Source: Bradyrhizobium sp. ORS 278
GTDB taxonomy: Bacteria > Pseudomonadota > Alphaproteobacteria > Rhizobiales > Xanthobacteraceae
Direction: 5' to 3'
Assembly (NCBI RefSeq): GCF_000026145.1
Contig: NC_009445.1
Span: 5,610,501 to 5,674,500, forward strand
DNA: 64,000 nucleotides
A program made the translations under genes and the position numbers. Below, piece by piece: positions 53,618 to 63,077 of this stretch (within the stretch, counting starts at the first letter, position 1; each line of letters opens with the position of its first letter). The notes beneath the pieces were generated by a model. The model was not told the DNA's origin, searched no databases, and saw only the letters and a list, made by a program, of their open reading frames with translations.

Positions 53618-54577
53618 TTAGTCGGCGCGCGCAGCCGTCTTGTGCACCGACGACGGCACCACGCCGAAATATTTGCGGAACACGCGGCTGAAGTGGGAGG
53701 AGCTCGAGAAGCCCCAGGAGAACGCGACGTCGGTGATGGTCTTACCGCCTTGCGTTTCCAGCTCCTGGCGACAGTGCTGCAACCTTGCGCGCCAGATGTA
53801 GTCGCTCACCGTCATGCCCCGGTCGCTGAAGACCATATGGAGGTAGCGCTTGGTACAACCCAAGGCTGCCGAGATCTGGTCGATGCAGAGATCGGGATCG
53901 CGCAGGTGCTCGCGAATGAAGGCCTGCGCGCGGATGTAGACGGCTTCGGGCCCGGCCCGGTCGAGCATGCGATCCGCTTCGCGCAACGGCAGCAGCAACA
54001 GATCAATCAGCGACTCGGCGACGCTGGCCGCCGAGTTCGGTGACAACCGTGTCGCCTCGTCGAACGCGGAATGCGTGACATCGTGCGCGATCCGGCCGGT
54101 GCCGCTGCGGGCCGAGAGCTTGTAGGCCGGCATCTTCTCGGACCGGAAGCCGCGCTCCTGCAGCAGTTCCTTCGGCACGATCACGACGTCATGGCGTGTC
54201 AGCGCCGGGCTGATGATGGTGTGCGGCGTCGACACATCATAAGCAAGGCAATCGCCGGGACCGATCTCGATCTGGCGGCCATCCTGCTCAAAATAGGAGG
54301 TCCCGTAGGTCTGGAACAGGATCTTGATGTAGGGATGCGCCACCTTTTGCGCCCGCGCATAGGTGTGTGCGATGCGGTGCTGGCTCGCCTCGATCTGGCA
54401 CAGCTTCAAGCGCGAGACGGTGGTGAAGTTGATGCGTCCCTCGAACGAGGCGCCTTCCAACGGATCGACATCGAAGCGCCCACAGAGATCGGTCAGTGCA
54501 TCTGACCAACGCTGGATCTGACTCTTGGGTGAGAACCCGGAGGTGGTAAGCGAGCGGATCGTATCGGACATCTTCAT
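53618..54577 (-). CDS. AraC-family transcription regulator
   Basis: A 319-residue regulator with an N-terminal AraC-binding-like domain of the FeaR type (YIKILFQTYGTSYFEQDGRQ, GPGDCLAYD) and a C-terminal double helix-turn-helix (CIDQISAALGCTKRYLHMVF and ITDVAFSWGFSSSSHFSRVF). Start ATG 54577 is chosen; TTG 54589 is possible. It lies between the two dehydrogenase units, so it is a likely regulator of one of them. Confidence 0.92.
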   Translation of the reverse strand: MKMSDTIRSLTTSGFSPKSQIQRWSDALTDLCGRFDVDPLEGASFEGRINFTTVSRLKLCQIEASQHRIAHTYARAQKVAHPYIKILFQTYGTSYFEQDGRQIEIGPGDCLAYDVSTPHTIISPALTRHDVVIVPKELLQERGFRSEKMPAYKLSARSGTGRIAHDVTHSAFDEATRLSPNSAASVAESLIDLLLLPLREADRMLDRAGPEAVYIRAQAFIREHLRDPDLCIDQISAALGCTKRYLHMVFSDRGMTVSDYIWRARLQHCRQELETQGGKTITDVAFSWGFSSSSHFSRVFRKYFGVVPSSVHKTAARAD

Positions 54578-54589
54578 CCACCGATTCAA

Positions 54590-54853
54590 GATCGAGACGC
54601 AACGGGTCCGCCGCAGGACGGCGGATGAGAGTGCTGACAGATTACTCCGATTTTAAGGCCGCGATATCCCTTCGCGACACATCAGTTCCATAAAACGCCC
54701 TCGACGATCCTCCGCCTTCGTCTCTGCAAGGTCAAGAAAAACATCAACCTTCGGTGGAACCGCATGCTGCGAATTGATGCTACGCAGCAAGAATGCGTTT
54801 TGTGTTGCGGACCAGCAAAGCAAATTCTCCTTCAAAAACTTCTCTTCGCTTCA
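54590..54853. other. Intergenic region upstream of xoxF
   Basis: No convincing gene. A short reverse frame of 60 residues has no ribosome site or conserved feature. The region is relatively AT-rich near 54780-54850 and probably holds the xoxF promoter. Confidence 0.5.
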
Positions 54854-54886
54854 CTCTTGAGCAAGCGCTTTTCTCTCTTGGGCAAG
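54854..54886. promoter_or_regulatory. Pair of CTTG-N2-CAAG operators upstream of xoxF
   Basis: CTCTTGAGCAAG (54854-54865) and CTCTTGGGCAAG (54875-54886) lie exactly 21 bases apart, two helical turns, about 95-125 bases before the xoxF start. Each is a near-palindrome. Confidence 0.72.
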
Positions 54887-54978
54887 TTTCCCGATCCGGA
54901 AGTGGATAATCAATGATGCCGAAAACGAATACTGGGCCGCGTGCTGCGGAACCTCAGTTGAACCCGGGAGGAAAGACG

Positions 54979-56781
54979 ATGCGAAGAGTGCTACTCGCAA
55001 CATGTCTGACGTCAGTCGCGGCGCTCGCCGCGGGTGGCGCATTTGCCAGCGAAGAGCTGGTCAAGATGTCGGCCAACCCGAAGGACTGGGTGATGCCGGC
55101 CGGCGACTACGCCAACACGCGCTACTCCAAGCTCAACCAGATCAACGCCCAGAATGTCGGCAAGCTGCAGGTCGCGTGGACCTTCTCCACCGGCGTGCTG
55201 CGCGGCCATGAAGGCGGCCCGCTCATCGTCGGCAACATGATGTATGTGCATACGCCCTTCCCTAATAAGGTGTATGCGCTGGATCTGGCCAACGACAACA
55301 AGATCGTCTGGAAGTACGAGCCCAAGCAGGATCCGAACGTCATTCCGGTGATGTGCTGCGACACGGTGAATCGCGGCGTCGCCTATGGTGACGGCAAGAT
55401 CTTCCTGCATCAGGCCGACGACAAGCTCGTCGCGATCGACGCCAAGACCGGCCAGCATGTCTGGACCGCGGTCAATGGTGATCCGAGCAAGGGCCAGACC
55501 GGCACCTCGGCTCCGCTCGTGGTGAAGGACAAGGTTCTGGTCGGCACGTCCGGCGGCGAGTTCGGCGTCCAGTGCAGCATGACCGCTTACGATATCAAGA
55601 GCGGCAAGCAGGTCTGGAAGGCCTATTCGGAAGGTCCGGACGATCAGATCCTGTTCGACGCGAACACCACCTCGCTCGGCAAGCCGGTCGGAAAGGATTC
55701 GAGCCTCAAGACCTGGCAGGGCGATCAGTGGAAGACCGGCGGCGGCTGCACCTGGGGCTGGGTCTCCTACGATCCGCAGCTCGACATGGTGTATTACGGC
55801 TCGGGCAACCCCTCGACCTGGAATCCGAAGCAGCGTCCGGGCGACAACAAATGGTCGATGACGATCTTCGCCCGCGCGGCCGATACCGGCGTGGCGAAGT
55901 GGGTCTATCAGATGACGCCCCACGACGAGTGGGACTATGACGGCGTCAACGAGATGATCCTGTCGGACCAGTCGATCAACGGCCAGCCGCGCAAGCTGCT
56001 GACGCATTTCGATCGTAACGGCCTCGCCTATACGCTCGATCGCGCCAATGGCGAACTGCTCGTCGCCGAGAAGTACGATCCGAAGGTGAACTGGACCTCC
56101 GGCGTCGACATGGACAAGAATTCTGCGACCTACGGCCGTCCGAAGGTTCTCGACCAGTACTCGACCGACAAGCAGGGCGAGGACGTCAACACCAAGGGCA
56201 TCTGCCCGGCCGCGCTCGGCACCAAGGACGAGCAGCCGGCGGCCTACTCGCCGGATACGCAGCTGTTCTACGTGCCGACCAACCATGTCTGCATGGACTA
56301 TGAGCCCTTCAAGGTGAGCTACACCGCAGGTCAGCCCTATGTCGGCGCGACGCTTTCGATGTATCCGCCCCAGGGTGAGACCAACATGGGCAACTTCATC
56401 GCCTGGGACGGCAAGACCGGCAAGATCGCCTGGTCGAACAAGGAGCCGTTCTCGGTGTGGTCGGGCGCCCTCGCAACGGCCGGCGGCGTGGTGTTCTACG
56501 GCACGCTGGAAGGCTACCTCAAGGCGGTCGATGCCAAGACGGGCAAGGAGCTCTACAAGTTCAAGACTCCGTCCGGCATCATCGGCAACGTCACGACCTA
56601 TGAGGCCGGCGGCAAGCAGTATGTCGCGGTGCTGTCGGGTGTCGGTGGCTGGGCCGGCATCGGCCTCGCGGCCGGCTTGACCGATCCGACGGCTGGTCTC
56701 GGCGCGGTCGGCGGCTATGCGGCGCTGAGCAACTACACCGCTCTCGGCGGCGCGCTCACCGTGTTCTCGCTCCCGCAGTAA
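54979..56781 (+). CDS. xoxF: Lanthanide-dependent methanol dehydrogenase XoxF
   Basis: XoxF oxidises methanol in the periplasm with PQQ and a lanthanide. The 600-residue protein has a signal peptide ending GAFASEE, the vicinal disulfide Cys126-Cys127 ([10 protein letters not shown]), catalytic Asp319 and the lanthanide-marking Asp321 in [11 protein letters not shown]. Tryptophan-docking repeats ([13 protein letters not shown]) follow. The [12 protein letters not shown] region is typical of XoxF5. Start ATG 54979 follows GGGAGGAAAG. It begins the operon xoxF, cytochrome, glutathione-dependent dehydrogenase, gfa. Confidence 0.97.
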   Translation: MRRVLLATCLTSVAALAAGGAFASEELVKMSANPKDWVMPAGDYANTRYSKLNQINAQNVGKLQVAWTFSTGVLRGHEGGPLIVGNMMYVHTPFPNKVYALDLANDNKIVWKYEPKQDPNVIPVMCCDTVNRGVAYGDGKIFLHQADDKLVAIDAKTGQHVWTAVNGDPSKGQTGTSAPLVVKDKVLVGTSGGEFGVQCSMTAYDIKSGKQVWKAYSEGPDDQILFDANTTSLGKPVGKDSSLKTWQGDQWKTGGGCTWGWVSYDPQLDMVYYGSGNPSTWNPKQRPGDNKWSMTIFARAADTGVAKWVYQMTPHDEWDYDGVNEMILSDQSINGQPRKLLTHFDRNGLAYTLDRANGELLVAEKYDPKVNWTSGVDMDKNSATYGRPKVLDQYSTDKQGEDVNTKGICPAALGTKDEQPAAYSPDTQLFYVPTNHVCMDYEPFKVSYTAGQPYVGATLSMYPPQGETNMGNFIAWDGKTGKIAWSNKEPFSVWSGALATAGGVVFYGTLEGYLKAVDAKTGKELYKFKTPSGIIGNVTTYEAGGKQYVAVLSGVGGWAGIGLAAGLTDPTAGLGAVGGYAALSNYTALGGALTVFSLPQ

Positions 56782-56796
56782 GCCAGGTCCTCTGCT

Positions 56797-56825
56797 CCGG
56801 CGCATGGATGTCCTCCATGCGCCGG
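56797..56825 (+). other. Stem-loop after xoxF
   Basis: Perfect 12-bp stem ccggcgcatgga / tccatgcgccgg with a 5-base loop, just after the xoxF stop. No T tract, so it likely protects xoxF mRNA while letting transcription continue. Confidence 0.75.
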
Positions 56826-56859
56826 CTCGCCTACCCCAAAAAATTAAGGGAAAACGCCC

Positions 56860-57393
56860 TTGCGTAGAATCTGGTTTGCGGTCGCCGCGGCACTGAGCCT
56901 GGCAACCGGCGGGATGACTGTCGCCGAAAACGCCTGGGCGGAAGGCCCGGGAGACGCCTCGGCGGTGAAGTCCGAGGATGGGAAGTACTTCGACAAGGAG
57001 GGCAATCCGACCTACAAGGTCGCCGCCGACGGTACGGTCGACTGGTACACCTACTCCGGATACCGCCGCTATCATTCCGAGTGCCACGTCTGCCACGGTC
57101 CCGACGGCATGGGATCGACCTACGCGCCAGCGCTCAAGGATTCGGTCAAGAACATGAGCTACGGCGATTTCCTCGGCGTCGTCGCCAGCGGCCGCAAGAA
57201 TGTCAGCACCGCGCAGGAAAACGTCATGCCGGCGTTCGGCGACAATCCGAATGTGGCCTGCTACATGGACGACCTGTATATCTATCTTCGCGCCCGCAGC
57301 AATGACGCGGTGGGACGCGTCCGCCCGGCCAAGCACGAGGACAAGCCGCCAGCCTATACGGAAGCGGAAAACTCCTGCATGGGCAAGAAATGA
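56860..57393 (+). CDS. xoxG: XoxG-like c-type cytochrome, methanol-metabolism type
   Basis: A 177-residue periplasmic cytochrome starting at TTG 56860, behind TAAGGGAAAA. The signal peptide ends near NAWAEG; the heme motif is CHVCH and NVMPAFGDNP holds the likely axial Met. A long N-terminal arm (DASAVKSEDGKYFDKEGNPTYK) matches the methanol-metabolism-related family. It is the expected electron acceptor of XoxF, 78 bases upstream. Confidence 0.93.
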   Translation: MRRIWFAVAAALSLATGGMTVAENAWAEGPGDASAVKSEDGKYFDKEGNPTYKVAADGTVDWYTYSGYRRYHSECHVCHGPDGMGSTYAPALKDSVKNMSYGDFLGVVASGRKNVSTAQENVMPAFGDNPNVACYMDDLYIYLRARSNDAVGRVRPAKHEDKPPAYTEAENSCMGKK

Positions 57394-57399
57394 CCGACG

Positions 57400-57430
57400 A
57401 AGGCCGCGCTCTGGGCAGGGCCGCGGCCTT
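57400..57430 (+). other. Stem-loop between xoxG and the formaldehyde dehydrogenase gene
   Basis: aaggccgcg / cgcggcctt, 9 bp, loop of 13, six bases past the stop. Probably an mRNA structure rather than a terminator, as only AGAG follows. Confidence 0.65.
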
Positions 57431-57456
57431 GAGAGACTGAAACAGGAGTTTGAGAC

Positions 57457-58566
57457 ATGAAGACGCGCGCCGCGGTCGCTTTCGAAGCCAAGAAACCGCT
57501 GGAGATCGTCGAGGTCGACCTCGAGGGACCGAAGGCCGGCGAGGTTCTGGTCGAGATCAAGGCGACCGGCATCTGCCACACCGATGCGTACACGCTCGAC
57601 GGCTTCGACAGCGAGGGCATCTTCCCCTCGATCCTCGGCCATGAGGGCGCCGGTATCGTGCGTGAGATCGGGCCTGGCGTCACCTCGGTCAAGCCAGGCG
57701 ACCACGTCATTCCGCTGTACACACCGGAATGCCGCCAGTGCAAGAGCTGCCTCAGCCGCAAGACCAATCTCTGCACCGCGATCCGCGCCACCCAAGGCAA
57801 GGGCCTGATGCCGGACGGCACCTCGCGCTTCAGCTATAAGGGCCAGACCATCTACCACTACATGGGCTGCTCGACCTTCGCCAACCATACCGTGCTGCCG
57901 GAGATCGCGGTCGCCAAGATCCGCGAGGACGCGCCGTTCGACAAGAGCTGCTACATCGGCTGCGGTGTCACCACCGGCGTCGGCGCGGTCGTGAATACGG
58001 CGAAGGTCACGCCCGGCGCGAATGTCGTCATCTTCGGCCTCGGCGGCATCGGCCTGAACGTGATTCAGGGCGCCCGGATGGCGGGAGCCGACAAGATCAT
58101 CGGCGTCGACATCAACGACAGCAAAGAGGAATGGGGCCGCCGCTTCGGCATGACCCACTTCGTCAATCCGAAGAAGGTGACCGGCGACATCGTCCAGCAC
58201 CTCGTCGCGCTCACCGATGGCGGCGCCGACTACACCTTCGACTGCACCGGCAACACCACCGTCATGCGCCAGGCGCTCGAAGCCTGCCATCGCGGCTGGG
58301 GCGAATCGATCATCATCGGTGTCGCCGAGGCCGGCAAGGAAATCGCGACCCGTCCATTCCAGCTCGTCACCGGACGGGTCTGGAAGGGCACCGCGTTCGG
58401 CGGCGCGCGCGGGCGCACCGACGTTCCCAAGATCGTCGACTGGTACATGAACGGGAAGATCGAAATCGACCCGATGATCACCCACACGCTCAAGCTCGAA
58501 GACATCAACAAGGGCTTCGACCTGATGCATGAGGGCAAGTCGATCCGTTCCGTCGTCGTGTTCTGA
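57457..58566 (+). CDS. S-(hydroxymethyl)glutathione dehydrogenase (class III ADH)
   Basis: A 369-residue zinc-dependent, NAD-linked dehydrogenase (FlhA/AdhC/FrmA). Catalytic-zinc residues are in [11 protein letters not shown] and GHEGAG; the structural-zinc cysteines are in [16 protein letters not shown]. The NAD loop is [12 protein letters not shown]. It oxidises S-hydroxymethylglutathione, the formaldehyde adduct, to S-formylglutathione, which FghA (34921-35766) hydrolyses. It lies in the xoxF operon. Confidence 0.97.
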   Translation: MKTRAAVAFEAKKPLEIVEVDLEGPKAGEVLVEIKATGICHTDAYTLDGFDSEGIFPSILGHEGAGIVREIGPGVTSVKPGDHVIPLYTPECRQCKSCLSRKTNLCTAIRATQGKGLMPDGTSRFSYKGQTIYHYMGCSTFANHTVLPEIAVAKIREDAPFDKSCYIGCGVTTGVGAVVNTAKVTPGANVVIFGLGGIGLNVIQGARMAGADKIIGVDINDSKEEWGRRFGMTHFVNPKKVTGDIVQHLVALTDGGADYTFDCTGNTTVMRQALEACHRGWGESIIIGVAEAGKEIATRPFQLVTGRVWKGTAFGGARGRTDVPKIVDWYMNGKIEIDPMITHTLKLEDINKGFDLMHEGKSIRSVVVF

Positions 58567-58599
58567 CCCGAGCCACGCAAAACCGAGGAGGATTGCGCC

Positions 58600-59163
58600 A
58601 TGACTGTCCACATTCATCCGTCCGTCGACCATGGAGTGAAACAAGGGAGCGGCCACTTCGCGGGCGGCACCCTGGTCTGCAAGTGCCACGATCGGCCGGT
58701 GAAGGTCGGCATCAAGGGCGACGTCGCGCACAACCATGCGTGCGGCTGCACCAAATGCTGGAAGCCGTCGGGCGCAACCTTCTCCGTCGTAGCCGTCGTG
58801 CCGCGGCAGAACGTCACGGTGCTCGAGAACGGCGACAAGTTGAAGATCGTCGATGCCTCGGCCGTGATCCAGCGCTACGCCTGCACGGGCTGCGGCACGC
58901 ATATGTACGGGCGGATCGAGAACACGGGTCATCCGTTCTATGGCCTCGACTTCATCCATCCCGAGCTGTTCCAGGAGCAGGGTTCGGCAGCCCCAGGCTT
59001 TGCCGCCTTCGTCTCCTCGGTAATCGAATCGGGCGTGAAGCCGGAGCAGATGGGCGAGATTCGCGCGCGGCTGAAGGAGCTGGGGCTCGAGCCCTATGAC
59101 TGCCTGTCGCCGGCGCTGATGGATGCGATTGCCACACATGTGGCGAAAGCAAAGGCGGCCTGA
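58600..59163 (+). CDS. gfa: S-(hydroxymethyl)glutathione synthase Gfa
   Basis: Gfa speeds the joining of formaldehyde to glutathione, ahead of the dehydrogenase encoded just upstream. The 187-residue protein has the zinc-ligand blocks [24 protein letters not shown] and [13 protein letters not shown]. It is 33 bases after the dehydrogenase gene and ends the operon. Confidence 0.96.
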
Positions 59164-59216
59164 CGGCCGCGGACTACCAAGCGTAACGACTGAAGCGTTC
59201 CTTCCTGAAGACTTGG

Positions 59217-59255
59217 TGCCTCGCCCGCCTTCGCGCTGGCGAGGCATTCTTTCTT
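59217..59255 (+). terminator. Intrinsic terminator after gfa
   Basis: A 9-bp GC stem tgcctcgcc / ggcgaggca followed by ttctttctt, 54 bases after the gfa stop. The rest of 59164-59535 shows no gene. Confidence 0.8.
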
Positions 59256-59535
59256 GGTGGTGCATCTTGCCTTGGGGCCACCTGTCCGGCGCGCGCCACT
59301 GTTGCGCTTCGCGCTGCGGCGTCATGGATCTGCAATACTGCACCCGCACACGGCTGGCGCGCATGTCATCAGCACACGCGCCTGTGTAGTCCGACCTCCG
59401 TCCCGGTCTGTTATCATGAGAGACTTTCCGACAACTCTCAATTGATCCGGCGCGTGCATCCGGGACTTGTGGTCCCGCGCGCGTCCACCAGCGATCAGAA
59501 CCAACGACCATTGGTCCGACAGAGCGAGGGCGATC

Positions 59536-59988
59536 ATGATCAAGGTGAAAATCAACGGACAGGAGCAGAGCTGGGATGGCGATCCGAGCCTGCCGCTGTT
59601 GTGGTATCTGCGCGATGAACTGGGGCTCACCGGCTCGAAATATGGCTGCGGCCAGGCGTTGTGCGGCGCCTGCACCGTCATGGTCGACAAGGAGGCCGCG
59701 CGCTCCTGCATCACGGCGATCTCGGATGTCGCGGGTCGTGAGGTCACGACCATCGAGGGCCTGCATCCGACCGGCGACCACCCGGTGCAGAAGGCGTGGC
59801 GGCAGGTCAACGTGCCGCAATGCGGCTTCTGCCAGGCCGGGCAGATCATGCAGGCGGCCGCGCTGCTGAACGAAAATCCCAAGCCGTCGCATGACCAGAT
59901 CCGGGACGCGATGTCCGGCAATATCTGCCGCTGCGGCTGCTATCAGCGCATCGAGAATGCGGTCCATCTGGCCTCGACGGGGGTGTGA
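59536..59988 (+). CDS. Molybdenum hydroxylase [2Fe-2S] subunit (IorA-like)
   Basis: A 150-residue electron-transfer subunit of the isoquinoline/aldehyde-oxidoreductase type. The first [2Fe-2S] site is [17 protein letters not shown] and the second is QCGFCQAGQ with [10 protein letters not shown]. Its stop overlaps the start of the large subunit by four bases (ATGA). No third (cytochrome) subunit gene follows. Confidence 0.94.
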   Translation: MIKVKINGQEQSWDGDPSLPLLWYLRDELGLTGSKYGCGQALCGACTVMVDKEAARSCITAISDVAGREVTTIEGLHPTGDHPVQKAWRQVNVPQCGFCQAGQIMQAAALLNENPKPSHDQIRDAMSGNICRCGCYQRIENAVHLASTGV

Positions 59989-62324
59989 TCATGACCATCA
60001 TCGCAAATCCGGACATCGCGAGTTCCAACTCGCGCCGCGGCTTCGAGCGGCATCTCAAGGTCGAGAACGTCTCGCGCCGCGCCATCTTGCAGACGCTAGG
60101 TCTCGCGGGCGGCTTCGTGCTCGCTGCGCCCCTGCTCTCGCGGCCCGCATTCGCCGCCTATGAGACCGGCGCCGGCAAGATGCCGCACGGCACCGTGGTC
60201 GATCCGAAGGTCTTCGTGTCGATCGCGCCCGACGGCATCGTCTCGATCCTGGCGCATCGCTCCGAGATGGGCACCGGCGTGCGCACCAGCCTGCCGCTGA
60301 TCGTGGCCGAGGAGATGGAAGCCGACTGGACGAAGGTGCGCGTGGTGCAGGCGCCCGGCGACGAGGTGAAGTTCGGCAACCAGGACACCGACGGCTCGCG
60401 CAGCACACGGCACTATCTGTTGCCGATGCGCCAGATCGGCGCGATGGCGCGCGCGATGCTCGAAGCCGCTGCCGCCAAGAAACTTGGCGTGCCCGCAAGC
60501 GAGGTGAAGGCGGTCAACCACGAGGTCGTGCACAGCGCCAGCGGCAAGCGCCTCAGCTTCGGCGAGCTCGCGGCCGATGCGGCCAGCCAGCCGGTGCCCG
60601 CGGTCGACACCATCAAGCTGAAGTCGCCTGGTGATTTCCGCTATCTCGGCAAGGGCCAGGTCAGCATCGTCGATCTCCGTGACATCACCGTCGGCAAGGC
60701 GAGCTACGGCGCCGACGTCCGCCTGCCCGGCATGAAATACGCCGTCATCGCCCGGCCGCCGGTGACCGGCGGCAAGGTCAAGTCGTTCGACTCCGCCGAG
60801 GCGCTGAAAGTGTCCGGCGTCGAGAAGGTGCTCGAGGTCAAGGGCTGGCCGTGGCCATCGAAGTTCCAGCCGCTTGGTGGTGTCGCTGTCATTGCGCGCA
60901 ACACGGGCGCTGCGATCAAGGGCCGCGACGCCCTGAAGGTCGAGTGGGACGACGGTCCCAATGCGGCCTACGACTCGGTCGCCTATCGCGCCGAGCTCGA
61001 AGCCGCTGCGCGACAGCCGGGCCTTGTCGTGCGCCAGGAAGGTGATGCCGAAGCGGCGCTGAAATCGGCCGACAAGGTGATCACCGGCGAGTACTACCTG
61101 CCGCATTTCGCCCATGCCAGCATGGAGCCGCCGGTCGCGGTCGCCGACGTCAAGGGCGACAAGGCCGAGATCTGGGCGCCGGTGCAGAGCCCCGGCGGCA
61201 CCCGCGAGGACGTCGCCAAGACGCTGCAGATCCCGATCGAGAACGTGACCGTCAACGTCACCCTGCTCGGCGGCGGCTTCGGCCGCAAATCGAAATGCGA
61301 CTTCGCGCTCGAAGCCGCCCTGCTCTCCAAGGAGCTGGGCGCGCCGGTGAAGGTGCAGTGGACGCGTGACGACGACATCCAGCACGATTTCCTGCACACG
61401 GTCTCGGTCGAGCGCATCGAGGCGGGGCTGGACAAGAGCGGCAAGGTCGTCGCCTGGCGTCACCGCAGCGTCGCGCCGACGATCCTGTCGACCTTCGCGG
61501 CCGGCGCCGACCATGCCGCGCCGTTCGAGCTCGGCATGGGCCTCGTCGACATGCCGTTCGAGATCGCCAACATCCAATGCGAGAACCCCGCCGCCAAGGC
61601 AATGACCCGCATCGGCTGGTTCCGCTCGGTCTCGAACATTCCGCGCGCCTTCGCCGTGCAGTCGATGGTCGGCGAGATCGCCGCCGCCACTGGCCGCGAC
61701 CAGAAGGAGATGCTGCTCGAGCTGATCGGCAGTCCGCGCGTCGTCAAGCTCGCCTCGGTGAAGGATCTCTGGAACTATGGCGAGCCCTATGAGAGCTATC
61801 CGATCGACACCGGACGGCTGCGACGCGTTGTCGAGTTCGTCGCGGAGAAGGGCAATTGGGGCCGCAGCGTTCCCAAGGGCCACGGGCTCGGCATCGCCGC
61901 ACATCGCAGCTTCGTCAGCTACATCGCCACCATCGTGGAGGTGTCGGTCGACGACAAGGGCAAGCTGACCGTGCATCAGGTCGACAGCGCGATCGACTGC
62001 GGTGTGTTCGTCAACCCGGAGCGCATCCAGTCGCAGCTCGAAGGTGCTGCGATCATGGGGCTGAGCCTCGCCAAATATGGCGAGGTCAGCTTTAAGAACG
62101 GCCGGGTGCAGCAGCGCAACTTCGACGACCATCAGGTGGTCCGGATCGACGAGGCGCCGCTGGTCACCAACGTGCACATCGTCCCGGCGGATGCCGAGAC
62201 GCCGCCGAGCGGCGTCGGGGAGCCGGGCGTGCCGCCATTCGCGCCGGCGCTCGCCAACGCGATCTTTGCCGCCACCGGCAAACGGCTGCGGGCGCTGCCA
62301 ATCGGCAACCAGCTCGCGACCTGA
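59985..62324 (+). CDS. Molybdenum hydroxylase large subunit (IorB-like)
   Basis: A 779-residue Mo-cofactor subunit. Its N-terminus carries [20 protein letters not shown], a twin-arginine-like signal, so the complex is probably exported folded. Key segments are the [12 protein letters not shown] motif and the active-site Glu region [14 protein letters not shown]. It oxidises an N-heterocycle or an aldehyde; the latter would fit the alcohol-oxidation genes next door, but the substrate cannot be read from sequence. Confidence 0.92.
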   Translation: MIMTIIANPDIASSNSRRGFERHLKVENVSRRAILQTLGLAGGFVLAAPLLSRPAFAAYETGAGKMPHGTVVDPKVFVSIAPDGIVSILAHRSEMGTGVRTSLPLIVAEEMEADWTKVRVVQAPGDEVKFGNQDTDGSRSTRHYLLPMRQIGAMARAMLEAAAAKKLGVPASEVKAVNHEVVHSASGKRLSFGELAADAASQPVPAVDTIKLKSPGDFRYLGKGQVSIVDLRDITVGKASYGADVRLPGMKYAVIARPPVTGGKVKSFDSAEALKVSGVEKVLEVKGWPWPSKFQPLGGVAVIARNTGAAIKGRDALKVEWDDGPNAAYDSVAYRAELEAAARQPGLVVRQEGDAEAALKSADKVITGEYYLPHFAHASMEPPVAVADVKGDKAEIWAPVQSPGGTREDVAKTLQIPIENVTVNVTLLGGGFGRKSKCDFALEAALLSKELGAPVKVQWTRDDDIQHDFLHTVSVERIEAGLDKSGKVVAWRHRSVAPTILSTFAAGADHAAPFELGMGLVDMPFEIANIQCENPAAKAMTRIGWFRSVSNIPRAFAVQSMVGEIAAATGRDQKEMLLELIGSPRVVKLASVKDLWNYGEPYESYPIDTGRLRRVVEFVAEKGNWGRSVPKGHGLGIAAHRSFVSYIATIVEVSVDDKGKLTVHQVDSAIDCGVFVNPERIQSQLEGAAIMGLSLAKYGEVSFKNGRVQQRNFDDHQVVRIDEAPLVTNVHIVPADAETPPSGVGEPGVPPFAPALANAIFAATGKRLRALPIGNQLAT

Positions 62325-62395
62325 CGGCCGCGACACGACGACGTCATCGGCCGGAGCAATCCGGCCGATGAGCGCCTCGACAGAGCTTTGATCTA

Positions 62396-62776
62396 TCAGC
62401 GCCCGTAGCGCACCGAGGCATAGCGGCCGATCACCGCGCCACGGGTCTGTCCCGGCACACCAGCCACGCCATGCGGCGTGCTGCCGCAATCCTGGCGCAG
62501 CGGCGCCGGCGCAGGCTTCGTCGCAGCGGTCGCAGGCGGGTGGCCCTCGACGAGCTTGGTCACCAGCGAGCGCAGCCGCTGGTTCTCGATCTCCAGCTCC
62601 TTCAGATGCCGCAGGGCCGGACTGGTGAGACCGCCATAGCGCTGCCGCCAGCGATAGAAGGTGCGCAGCGACACGCCGGCCGTGCTGCAAATTTCGGCAA
62701 TCGGAACGCCCGACTCCGCCTCGCAAAGCAGAACCAGGATCTCGTGCTCGGTGTGCAGGGAACGTCGCATGCTCAT
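62396..62776 (-). CDS. Lone transposase-OrfA-like helix-turn-helix protein
   Basis: A 126-residue protein with a helix-turn-helix (HEILVLLCEAESGVPIAEI, then GVSLRTFYRWRQRYGG) and a short coiled coil (LKELEIENQRLRSLVTKLVEG), the layout of IS3-group OrfA. A Pro/Ala-rich tail follows. No OrfB, inverted ends or target duplication are visible, so it is a relic or a protein adopted as a regulator. It is divergent from the amidase gene. The start at ATG 62776 is the conserved one. Confidence 0.8.
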   Translation of the reverse strand: MSMRRSLHTEHEILVLLCEAESGVPIAEICSTAGVSLRTFYRWRQRYGGLTSPALRHLKELEIENQRLRSLVTKLVEGHPPATAATKPAPAPLRQDCGSTPHGVAGVPGQTRGAVIGRYASVRYGR

Positions 62777-62939
62777 ACACCCCCACGCGGCCAACACGAC
62801 TATTCTCGCATGATTTCCATAAGCTTGATAGAGCGCCAGCGCATGGCGCTCGCGACCGCGCGCCGCATGCGCATGCGGCGAGAGCGGGCCACCGCGCCGA
62901 AGATGGCTCCTCAAGACCTGACGCCGCCGCCCCGCCAAT

Positions 62940-62953
62940 TGTCAAAATTGACA
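62940..62953. promoter_or_regulatory. Operator-like palindrome TGTCA-N4-TGACA
   Basis: TGTCAAAATTGACA, perfect 5-bp arms, between the OrfA-like gene and the amidase gene (125 bases before it). Nothing else is seen in 62777-63077 apart from the likely promoters. Confidence 0.55.
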
Positions 62954-63077
62954 CAAGCCGCCGCGGCCCAACCGTTTTGCCAGGAGCGTAAGCAAGGCTG
63001 AACAGTTTTTGGCATTGCTCGATGCCGCGACCTGCCTTGAAATCAGCGCGCAGACCCGAGCCCGACGGAGACAGCCC

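Noticed and set aside
54653..54835. A 60-residue minus-strand frame upstream of xoxF
   Set aside because: No ribosome site, no conserved features, AT-rich promoter-like region.
55012..59967. A 1651-residue open frame on the minus strand across xoxF to iorA
   Set aside because: It is antisense to six well-supported genes, has the biased composition of a complementary frame in high-GC DNA, and no family feature.
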